The notes beneath the pieces are model-generated. The model saw only the letters and a list, made by a program, of their open reading frames with translations, did not search any database and was not told where the DNA came from. Positions 50,003 through 59,439 of a stretch of 64,000 nt of DNA are shown here, one piece after another. Each line of letters starts with the position of its first letter. The first letter of the stretch is position 1. Source of the DNA: Ischnura elegans (Eukaryota > Arthropoda > Insecta > Odonata > Coenagrionidae); contig NC_060254.1 in NCBI RefSeq assembly GCF_921293095.1, forward strand, positions 4,216,001 to 4,280,000, read 5' to 3'. The position numbers and the translations under genes were made by a program.

Positions 50003-52575
50003 CCCTTTCACTCCCAAGCATTTTTCAATATCCGTACCCAAAATTCCCAAGGGTTTTTTTATGAAATTGTTAGTACTTTTTGTAAAAATTCTTATGGATT
50101 TATTTTAGGCTTTATAGACATGAAAAAAATCACACATATGTAGAAATAAATGATGTGTTCAGAAATGTTAATTATCATTATATATAATTTTCAGTTTTGC
50201 AATAATAAATTTATAAACTTAATACTTTTAAAAATGTTTACGAAAAACACAACTTTATGGCTTATTTATTCGTAGTATTGTTTTTATTTTGCAATTATTG
50301 AAAACTGTATTTAATTAAGAATTTAGTTTATGACAGATCTACTTAATTTTTTATGCATAAACAGAAAAAATGTTGCCATAAAAATTTAATTGTTTAAATC
50401 TTTCTCAATCACTTTCGACCAGTGCCTAAGCCAGTCTTCTGTAAAAAAACAATGAAATATGTATATAGTCATATATATAGGCCTTAATTAATACAAATTA
50501 TTGTTAGTTTAAATTATAGCTAAAGGAATTGTTTAAATGTTAACATTGCATTTATTTATACATATGAATGAATTAAATATGCAATGCTTTTTCTATAAAA
50601 ACGAAGGATAACATATATGATGAAAATTGTTTCACGGAGGATTTTTCATTATTTGTTCAAGTTATTTATGTAATAAGTACATAGGTACACTTTCGATTAG
50701 TTTATAAAAATATCACTTAGGAATAAATTTTTCCTTTTGTTCACAGTCACTCTTTCAGCACTTATGCTTATGCAAACGCTCCCCATGCGAACCCCTGTTG
50801 TATCTGACGCACACTGTTCTGGATCTTCTTCTTTGTTCCTTTGTGCTGCAGACACAGCATCTGTATTCTAATGTCCCACCCAGTTTCCTTATTCTTTCTC
50901 CTTATTCTTTTCCTTTCATCTAAATATACATAGAGCATCAAGTCTGAAGAGTCCATACCTCCCATATACTTGTTATATTCCAAAATTACTTCAGTTTTCA
51001 CAGTTTTTTTCTCGCAGCCTTGTCTCAATTTTGTCACTTCACTATGCTTTGTAGTCGCCTTGCTTGAAAGAAGGATCACAGGTCCTCATTGAGAATTTTT
51101 TTCCCTAAATGCACAGGCTAGAATACACCCGGAACGGCAAAACATTTTTTCCCCGATGGTGAACTTCTTTTTGAAAAATACGGGCAGAAATTTTCGGTTT
51201 TTTGTGATAGTTCCTGTAATATATGTTCCCATTTGGTAAAGTTTGTTCACGAAGGGAACTGACATAAAAAAAATTGTCCACAAAAACATGGTAGCCTTAG
51301 TATAAATAATTGTTCATCTGAAGGAGTTTCAATACCACTGTATACCCCAGCCCATGTTCCAGCCATTATGGGTGATATTTTCGGGAAAAATATCACACAC
51401 CACTCAAGAAAGGCGCTAGACTTTTATGTGCAGATTTCGCAGCAATGATGAACTTTGACGAAAATTCAACTGACTCAATGCACAGAAAACACAACGCGAA
51501 GAAACGTATCCAAACCTCTGATACGCGCGAGCTGATGCAAACATAAGCCGTCGGGACTCCGCATGCAAACCATTAGATTAGTAACGCATGACGTTAGATG
51601 ACGCATTCTCAGGAGTTGCCCACAAAGTAGGTGTTAGCAAAGCAGTGATACAATGAATCACTTACGTAGATAAGGAAGATTAGGATAAAAAACTGTGAAG
51701 CCATCACTTTCACGGCGACTATTCGGCGACGTTATCGGCCACTTGCTGAGGTTCGCTGAAAACATTTTATTCCCGCGCTACGCACGATAATCTTACTGTG
51801 TACTCTTCCTATAAACAAGAAGTATTGTTTCCGTGTGAATAAAATTTAGTAATTTGATTCGGATAAGAAGATTCCTTTGAAATGTATGTCGATACCGAAG
51901 AAGGATTTGATTGTAATGAGGAGACGCCAAAATATAATTGCAGCGGGCGAGAGATTAGAGGTTGGATAAAATGTTACGTCGTGGAGAGTACGAAGTCATA
52001 GGTACCAATGTATTACATGAATAAAGACGCACGTGATGTAGTCAAGTGAATACAATAAATCGCGCGTAAAAGCGTGCATAAGCTTGTTGAGAATATCATA
52101 AGGTCATAAGTCAGCCGCCGCGGCAATTTACGAGAGGAAAAAAAGAAGTTCAATAAGCTGTAAGTGTACATAAAAAATTATTGTCAAAGAACATTTAAAT
52201 TAGAAAATTATTAAAATTTATCCTCTATATCACTTATAAACGAAAATTATAAACGAAAACTAGCATCAACGACGGACAAATTTTCTAATTTCGCATTGTT
52301 ATAAAGTGGCGTAAGAATTTCGAAATACGAGTTACATTTTACAAGGAGTTGCCGAAATAACGGCCATTAAAATGTTAAAAGTATAAATTAAATTATATTA
52401 AAAATACTTAAGGATAGAAAAATATGTATACATTCATAATAAAAATAAATTAAATAATTAAACATTATAGTTTATGTGAAATATTGTTCTAAGCAAGCGG
52501 CCGATATATCGGCCGCTTGGGCGTATTGGGTAGGAAGGCCACGGCCGATATATCGGCCGCTTGGGAGTGAAAGGG
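50003..52575 (-). mobile_element. piggyBac-type transposon relic inserted beside the THAP region of the P element
   Basis: CCCTTTCACTCCCAAGC at the left and its exact complement at the right are bordered by TTAA (49,999-50,002 and 52,576-52,579), the piggyBac target. On minus, two frames keep transposase text: VPFVNKLYQMGTYITGTITK ... FTIGEKMFCRSGC (51,289-51,086) and VILEYNKYMGGMDSSDLMLY (51,079-50,768), with the family's YNKYMGGVD block. The rest of the gene is lost, and a strongly AT-rich interior remains. Just inside the right end are two perfect palindromes with cores GGCCGATATATCGGCC (52,494-52,519 and 52,542-52,559). Confidence 0.9.
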
Positions 52576-53026
52576 TTAATTAATGAAACTGGCTGAACAA
52601 GCGTTCTAAACACGGTGGAAAACATTAACATCTCTCTTGACTCTAGCACAGTACGGAGTCACAGGGATGACCGGGTCTTTGGCGCGAACTGTTCAGCTGC
52701 TCCTGTGAGTGCAGTATTAACCCCAACCAGTCAGTTAACCTAACAAGATATTAATAATGGCGTGAGTGTATCGTTGTCGGTGTGGTGTAATATTTGTGAG
52801 AAAATTGAAGCTAAAAATTAGGAAGCAAACATGACATTAAAATTTGACGAAGAGTTTGTATACAATTAAAACATTTAAATAATGGCATTACAATTGAGCA
52901 GCACAAGTTGAAGTTATGTGGAATACAATATTAAATAAGTTGTTGAAAGACAAATAGAAATGAAATTTTTAAATATATTATTAGTATTTTTTTCTCAGTA
53001 TTTTCAAGTTTATATATTTTGTTTTT

Positions 53027-53162
53027 CCCCGCACGGGGGGAAAAGGTGATCTCTTCCTTTGGGGAGCCGCGCCCCCACGGACTCGAGCCCACCGAGGAGA
53101 CAACCTCGTTAATAAACCCCGTCGCTCGCTCGGATAGTGTCCAGACAGCATGTGACTCTGCT
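53027..53162 (+). repeat. Solo 136-bp copy of the 5' end of the G+C-rich LINE
   Basis: It starts CCCCGCACGGGGGGAAAAGG and matches the first ~136 bp of the LINE copies at 59,440 and 61,768, breaking off after gtgactctgct. It lacks everything 3', the reverse of normal LINE truncation. No target duplication or poly(A) is seen. It abuts another LINE's reverse transcriptase fragment. Confidence 0.8.
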
Positions 53163-53930
53163 ATCTCATCCGTTCCGATGACTAGCATTTGGGATATGTC
53201 ACCGAGGAAACTGGACAAGAGACTAAGAAAAGTGCCAAAGATATTAAAGCGGGAGGCGAATTTATGTAGCAGAAGTTTATGTTTAAGGGTGTCTAAGGCT
53301 TTGGAAAAATCAAGAAAGATGGCGTCGAGTTGAGACTTTTCGGCCATCGATTGTACGGCATGTTGTTGAAATAATGATAGGTTTATTATAAACGGGAACC
53401 CGGAAGGAAGCCGTGCTAATCAGGGGAAAGAAAGGGGGAAGTGAAGTAGAAAAGTCAGTTTTTGAATGATCCTTTAACAGACCAAAGAAAGAACGGGAAG
53501 TATCGAGATGGGCCGATAGTTAGAGACGTCGTTTTTAGAGCCATATTTATCTATAGGAATAACATTTTGTATTATTCATTAAGAAGGAAATATGCCATAG
53601 TGGAAGAAGCGATTTAGGAGGAGGGCAATGAGAACAGAGAGACGAAGCACAGTTGCGTACGAATACGGGACTGAGACCATCAGGGCCACGTGAGCAGCGA
53701 AGCATCTTTGACTGATATTTAGCAACTCCCTTGGGATCTGCCTGAATTTCTGAGATGCAGTGACTGTTGACAGGGAAAAGTCCAATCTGAGTGAGAAATT
53801 TGACGTCGGCGATTGACTTCTGGTGAAGTATTCGAGGAAGAAGTTCGGTCTGTTTGTTCGTACAGGACAAGAATTATTAAGTGACAGCATCGGGAATTTG
53901 AGGGATATTACGGCGGTTATTGACATAGGT
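53163..53930 (-). mobile_element. LINE reverse transcriptase fragment
   Basis: On minus: SNYRPISILPVLSLVC near 53.5 kb, then a shift, and AIFLDFSKALDTLKHKLLLH near 53.3 kb. These are RT blocks of a Jockey-like non-LTR element, related in type to that at 31.3-33.6 kb but different in sequence. The right-hand limit is uncertain. The text stops where the solo LINE 5' fragment begins (53,162). Confidence 0.7.
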
Positions 53931-55862
53931 TATTCCAGAATTTTTTAGGATCTGAGGTTATGGAGGAAGACAGTTCAGAGATGTTCTCCTTGAAGTCACG
54001 GCGTATAAGGGATTTAGATAGGCGACGTAGGTCGGAAAACCCATGATGTAATCCACAAGAGCAATGGCCTTCCAGGAAAATGGTGGGTTGTTGCAGAACC
54101 CACTCCCACCCTCGATGTACGGTTTGATCAAATTAGAAACGGTTAAATTCCCAAAGAAGGCTCTCGTTTCCTCACCCACTAACCTCGCCACCCTCTCCCC
54201 TGCTCTATCCACCAACACAGGGAAATCCCTCCACCAAAACTGAGGCCACTTCTCTCCTAAAGCCACTCCTCCACCCCACAAATCTTCTCGCCCCTTTCCG
54301 ACAGTTGGATACTATTAATTTGTTATATAAAGAGATGAATGCATGATCAATGACCTTAGGTAATTTTTAGTACAGAGAAACTATTACAGGATCAGAAATA
54401 AGTTTCCATGATATGATAAAATGAAGTACACCTTTGCTAATCGCATAGCATGTGAAATTTACTTGACAGTTCTGGTGGTTCCTATAATAGAATTAACTGC
54501 TGGCTGGAACAAGGCCTCCCGCTTCTCAATCTTGCTCCCGAGGCAGTTGGATCTACTGTTGGATCTGTTAGAGCAATCCTTGAGAGAGCATCCCTTGTGA
54601 ATATTCGGTGCATTTAGCCTCTTGCCAACATGGTTGCAGATGTGGAGGACTTGCACGTCATCTTCAAGTTTGCAATATTCACGTAAATATCTGCCTTCCC
54701 CAAAGGAATAGTCTGTAAAAAAAAACATTTAGTTTCACCACATTCACAAGCATCACTTTAAACGGCTTTATCAAGCATGAAACAGGCATTGGTTTGAACG
54801 TGAACTTAATGTGAGGAAAAGTTGGAACCCGCGGGCGCTCCACTAATGGGATATCGCGGTTTTATTCTCGCGCCTCCGTTTCTAGTCCTATTTGTAATCG
54901 CCTTCTTCCTCCTTCCTCCGATTTTATGACAAACAGGGCTGCTTGCGCCTCTTCCTCTGTCTTGCAACAAACCCCGTTCTTCGTGGCATATTTTGCTAAT
55001 GGCCTCTCCATTTTGAAGCCATTAAAAAAGCACTATATTAAAAAAATAGTTCAATAAACCATGTCAGGTGGTGGTAAAGAAGGTAGGTATAGGTAGCAGC
55101 GTAAGGGGAACGGCGTGGGTCAGCATCAAAGGAATGTTCACAGTTTTAATGTGTATTGGAATGTCCAGGAGGGGAGAAAGGAACGGGACAAGGTGGTTAT
55201 TAGTGGTAGGTTCTTACTTCTTAACCATTTTAAGATTTCTAGCTGTTCCCTGATATCCAGCTGCGTCCCTTTCTTTTATCGGTTTTACTCCATCGTTTGT
55301 ATGTATGTGGCCGATCGAGGAGAACGGACAAAAATAACGCTTAGAAAAACACAGAAACACATAAAGAGGGACTCTCACAAAAAAGTTTTCAGACGTTTCA
55401 GCGGGTTGACCCGCTATCTTCGGTGCCGAAGGTGAATTAAGTCAATATCAATAAATACAGAAACAGAAAAAAGAAACACTTACACGGGAAATTAACTAGA
55501 ATCTTTCGAAGCACTACTGACTTCTTTCTCAACCATATATACACACACGTTTGAAATAAACTCACACGAGCATTATAAATAATATAGATAAACTTCTTCT
55601 TGCCCTGGGGTGGGCACACAGAAAAACTTAGAGATGGATAGAAAAACGAAATATAAAAGTGGGTAACTTACGAGGAAAGGTTGTTTCTTACAAATTTTCA
55701 ATGGGACGCTGCCCATCTTTCTCAAGTGAGAAGAGGAGGAAAAGTGAGGGTGGAAGAAAGGGTGCAAAGCAAAGGGTAAAGATAGAGGGAGGAAAAACGG
55801 TTGACGGGGATTGGTTGTGTTCTAGTGGGCGCGGTTGATTCCTGGTCCAGAAAACGCACGGA
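53931..55862. other. Unassigned repeats, no gene recognised
   Basis: A minus-strand open stretch 54,728-54,459 (YLREYCKLEDDVQVLHICNH, cysteine-rich end) could be a further P-type remnant, but I cannot confirm it. Near 55,385-55,432, on minus, a hairpin GCGGGTCAACCCGC followed by GAAACGTC looks like a retroelement 3' end. The stretch 55.7-55.8 kb is purine-rich on plus. No host exon is seen. Confidence 0.35.
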
Positions 55863-56668
55863 TGTCGTGGTGGCGAGTCGCGTCGTGATTAGGTTGGGGA
55901 GCACGTAAGAAATAAGTACAGATATATAGGGAGCGAACACAGTTTATTGCTGCTCAATGAAATTATTAGTATAGAGGGTGTGAACATACCAATCCAATCA
56001 AAGCGTAAGGCCTAACGGGGGGGTGTAGCGAAGGAGGGGGGTGGAGGTACTCACTCTGCGAGGGTGGCGGTGACCCAACTGGAGGTCTCCCGAGGAAGCG
56101 TGGTGACCCGGCAAAGAGGTCTCCCGACGCGGGAAATGGTGACCCGGCGATGAGGTCTCCCGAGGAAGAGGATGGTGACCCGGCGATGAGGTCTCCCGAG
56201 GAAGGTAATGGTGACCCAGCGATGAGGTCTCCCGAGGAAGGTAATGGTGACCCAGCGAGGGGGTCTCCCGAGGAAGGCGAGGTGCAGAGTCAGCGACCGG
56301 CAAGGGTGTATTGGCCGAAGGGAGCGCCTCGACGACCCAGCAAGGGGTTCTGCCGTGAGCGAGGAAAAGGCGTAGGCGGGAATGGCCCTGATGCGTCTTC
56401 GATGCTCGCTTAAATATTGTTTTTGCCGGGCATCAATGACGCAGGGAGTCGCCCGAAAACCGCTACTCGCGGTTCGTTGACCGGGGTATTCCCTAGGAAC
56501 AGGTGCACATGAGCGGGCGGGGAAAGACCAAAGGGGACAAAAGGCGAAGGCGACACAGTGTCGGGGTATGTTCACCCAAATCCTTCAGGGGTGGACCCCG
56601 GCACGCGGGAAAGGCCCAAACGCAGAAGGCGTCGAACGGAATCGTGCCTCTGTGCCGGTCGGTCTATG
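55863..56668 (-). repeat. LTR-like interspersed repeat, copy 2 (uninterrupted)
   Basis: This is the same repeat as at 40,793-44,580 but without the pogo element; it provides that element's empty site at 55,913-55,925. On minus it shows a TATA-like box near 56,415, AATAAA near 55,950, and ends ACA. The internal 36-bp array has six units at 56,089-56,275. Flanks differ from copy 1 and no target duplication is seen. It could be a fossil solo LTR; the family is unknown. Confidence 0.55.
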
Positions 56669-57535
56669 TCGCCGTGAGATTGGCATTTAGAGAAGGCATT
56701 TAGTTAAGCTTTGGATATTGTTTATGTTTACCATTGATATTTACGCTTACCTTTCAGTATTTAAAAGTGAAATTACACTAGGTATGCCAACGTAAAATTA
56801 GGCGATTTCGCTACGTACGAATAAAACCAATGCTGTGAGAATTATCCAGTATAGTTACCTGCGACCTAAAACAATAATATTTATTAAAAATAAATATATT
56901 TTCACTTACCTCCTCCGCGTTCCATTTTCAAATGTATGATAAACAATTGCCGGGCGATAATCAGCCATTGGCTCCGAGTGGATACGTCATTCTATGTGTG
57001 ACGAAACTCTTCGTAACTTCGGCAATCTCCGACTCTTCTGCCCAACAAGGGGGGAGGGCACGGTATAGATTCCGAGAAGCATAGTGGATAGCATAACAAC
57101 GCTTCCGAGTGACGGAATCGGACGCGGAAACGGAAAGTTCTATTCCGAAATCACGGAAACGAGGAGACTTAGTTACTGAATAGGGCTCCTGGTGCCTCGG
57201 CCTCGGGGATTCTCCCAAAGAGGAGTACCGACTCTACCTCCTCCCGGGCGTTGTAGCGGAGGTAGAAGTTCGCCCCCTGCTCATCGCCGACCTGGTTTCC
57301 CTCAATGGGTTTGGCCGCGTACTCCACGTCTCGCATCCACTGCTCCTGATCCGTCGCCCAGAAGACCTTCCCCAGTCCCTTCTCCGCATCTCCCTCCACG
57401 AGTTTTGGCCTCGACGAGTCTCATCTTTAAAACAAATTAAATTACTATAAATGAAGATAAGAGAAGAGTGAGGAATGAGTACACATTTTTAACGAAACCC
57501 CAAAAAATATATATAAATAAGGATAACGTACCACC
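56669..57535. other. No recognised gene; G+C-rich minus-strand ORF of unknown origin
   Basis: A minus-strand open frame 57,399-57,169 (76 codons: EGNQVGDEQGANFYLRYNAR, VESVLLFGRIPEAEAP) looks more protein-like than its surroundings but matches no family I know. It follows the P family A exon in the same direction, behind a plausible acceptor (tttaaag), so it might be part of that gene. Confidence 0.35.
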
Positions 57536-57546
57536 TTCAATTGAGG

Positions 57547-58084
57547 CGGAAGATTTAGGGAATGCCATGAGGGGTATGATTAGACAAAATTGGAAGAATG
57601 GCTCGAAATCCAAAATAACAAACTTCGGGAAATAAAGCCCGTAATAACTGCGTGGCAGACCTCTATAAGAAATGTCCGCAGGGAGGAAGTGGTTTTAACA
57701 CGCTTAAGAATTGGTCACTGCTTATTAACCCATTCATACCTCTTCACCGAAGAGAGAATACAGCCCCAATGCTTAAATTGCAATTGTCCACTAACGGTGC
57801 GACTTATCCTGACGGACTGTGCAAGATATCGTACTGCACGGGTGAATCACAACCTCGGAGTCAACCTAGCTGAGGTACTATGAGACACTCCAGAAAACAT
57901 TTCCCGACTGATAGCATTCCTACACTCAACTCGACTTTTCAATAAAATATAAATGATACCTCTTGTAAATTATTGACACGTTAATTTCAGAACGGGCCTA
58001 ATCCCCTTTATCAATACCAGTCAGTGAGTGGTGCAAAATGGCCTTAGCCGCCGACGCACCCTATAAAAGAAACACTACTACTAC
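57547..58084 (+). mobile_element. 5'-truncated LINE insertion with 11-bp target duplication, inside a P-type exon
   Basis: Exact copies of ttcaattgagg lie at 57,536-57,546 and 58,085-58,095. The 538-bp insert encodes the tail of an I/Jockey-type ORF2: EEWLEIQNNKLREIKPVITA, RREEVVLTRLRIGHCLLTHS, then a CX2C-type end with CLNCNCPLTVRLILTDCARY. It finishes in a short (act)n tail just before the duplication. The target was the 3' end of a P-family exon, next to its likely donor GTACGT. Confidence 0.9.
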
Positions 58085-58705
58085 TTCAATTGAGGTCGTA
58101 CTGGGATAATTGCTCCGCAAACCAATAAAACCTTTGCTGCATACTCCCCAAAATCGATGAGGTCTTTGTATGTTATGCTCTTTGAGCACACTGAAATACT
58201 CTCCCTCAGGTGGATATCATCAATGTAGAGTATCCCATGCACCTCCCTCGGTCTTATTTCCTTGACGCTAAGCTGCATAAGCTGAAAAAAGTGTAGGTCA
58301 AAACCACATCTTTAGTCAACCATTGAGAGATAATTCCTTACCATTTTTGTGCACGGCAGAGAAAGTATTTGGTGTTCACGCAAGGAAGTATAGCCACTTA
58401 GACACTTAATGCGCAGGAGAAAGCACATCAGCACCCAATCCTCGGAATATCGGCGTCCGATTTTAATTCTGCTCTTTGCTGCATCCAATATCTTCTTCAC
58501 AACATCTCGCTGAGTCTTGGGGATTTCTCTGTCCTGAAGTTTTTCCTCCAGCTCTCTCCTGCTCAAGGCCTGCATTTCGTAGAATTTTTCGTAGATTTTG
58601 GAGAATATCGCAGCAGCCAGGGGAGCGGAGAGCGGTGACTCGGAGCGGGAGACGAGCGGCTGTTAGGCACGGAGCGTGACGCTTCGAGGTCATTTTCCTG
58701 ACCAA
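58085..58705 (-). mobile_element. P-superfamily (THAP9-like) transposon relic, family A, N-terminal exons
   Basis: On minus, 58,575-58,312 encodes MQALSRRELEEKLQDREIPK ... GRRYSEDWVLMCFLLRIKCL, SGYTSLREHQILSLPCTKMV, the block before the catalytic domain. The next exon (58,278-58,085) has HGILYIDDIHLRESISVCSK and DLIDFGEYA, equivalent to LLLDEMKL...GFTDLG in family B. The two families differ clearly in sequence, so these are separate elements. The exon is cut by the LINE at 57,547-58,084. The THAP domain and the rest of the gene are not identified. Confidence 0.8.
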
Positions 58706-58879
58706 ATTGGGTATTCGGTTGCTCCGATCCGATCGCAGGTTTTGGAGGCGTAGCCGTAGGGGCCCGGTTATTTTCCTTCTGCCGACAGGTGTCGCGGGCG
58801 GAGGAGCGGAACAGAGAATGCGATGGTACCTCTACGGGGCAAATTGGCGGCAGAACGACTGTCGAAGCACATCATTAAA

Positions 58880-58965
58880 ATGGGACATTGCAATATTTCC
58901 ACTGTGTTTTATTATTACACTACGCGTTTCGTCGTTACAAACAACATTCTCAATTGTGACAAGTC
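58880..58965 (-). repeat. Candidate retroelement 3' end
   Basis: On minus: GTTTGTAACGACGAAACGCG, followed by tgtaataataaaacacagtg. This wording is familiar from repeat 3' tails in arthropods (possibly Penelope-like), but the family is not established here. Confidence 0.35.
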
Positions 58966-59086
58966 TTAGAAAGTTCCTCCTTATATATGTCTTGGTCGTT
59001 TTTTCTTCTTATTTATTTAAAAAAAAACTATACCCTTTCTGAACATAGTCAATTACATAAAAAAAAGTTTTAACTTAAAAAGCGAA

Positions 59087-59436
59087 CTAAAAACATTCGA
59101 ATGAAAAACTTTTATCCCAATGCATTTTTTCCGCATGCTTAACACACTTTATCCAATCTTCCTTTCTTATCGATGCTAATGCCACGAGTGTCAATCGCTC
59201 AGCATCAATCATTTTAAAAGTAGTGTTCCTCTGTGCGACAAACCTCTTCGCTTTCGCCCAAATTAACTCTATCGGATTATAATTGCAGTGGAAGGGAGGA
59301 AGACGTACCACTAAATGGCCCATTGAAAGAGCTAAACCGTACAAGTTATACGATGACGTGATTTCATTTTTCACCACGTAGTCTTTCACCTTATCGTGTA
59401 GTTCCTTCACTGCGTTCCTATCACTAAATAGTTCGT
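59087..59436 (-). mobile_element. Tc1-like transposase C-terminal fragment, cut by LINE insertion
   Basis: On minus: ELHDKVKDYVVKNEITSSYN, then GHLVVRLPPFHCNYNPIELI with the catalytic Glu in NPIE, then RNTTFKMIDAERLTLVALAS and stop at 59,087. The upstream part is lost where the LINE begins (about 59,440). It is of the same family type as the relic at 39.1 kb. Confidence 0.85.
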
Positions 59437-59439
59437 TTT

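Noticed and set aside
40793-56668. One giant LTR element bounded by the two LTR-like repeats
   Set aside because: No target duplication, primer site or gag/pol between them; the interior holds unrelated P-type, piggyBac and LINE relics.
57169-57399. A host gene exon on minus
   Set aside because: Protein-like text but no family match and no partner exons; left as unknown, possibly part of a P-type relic.
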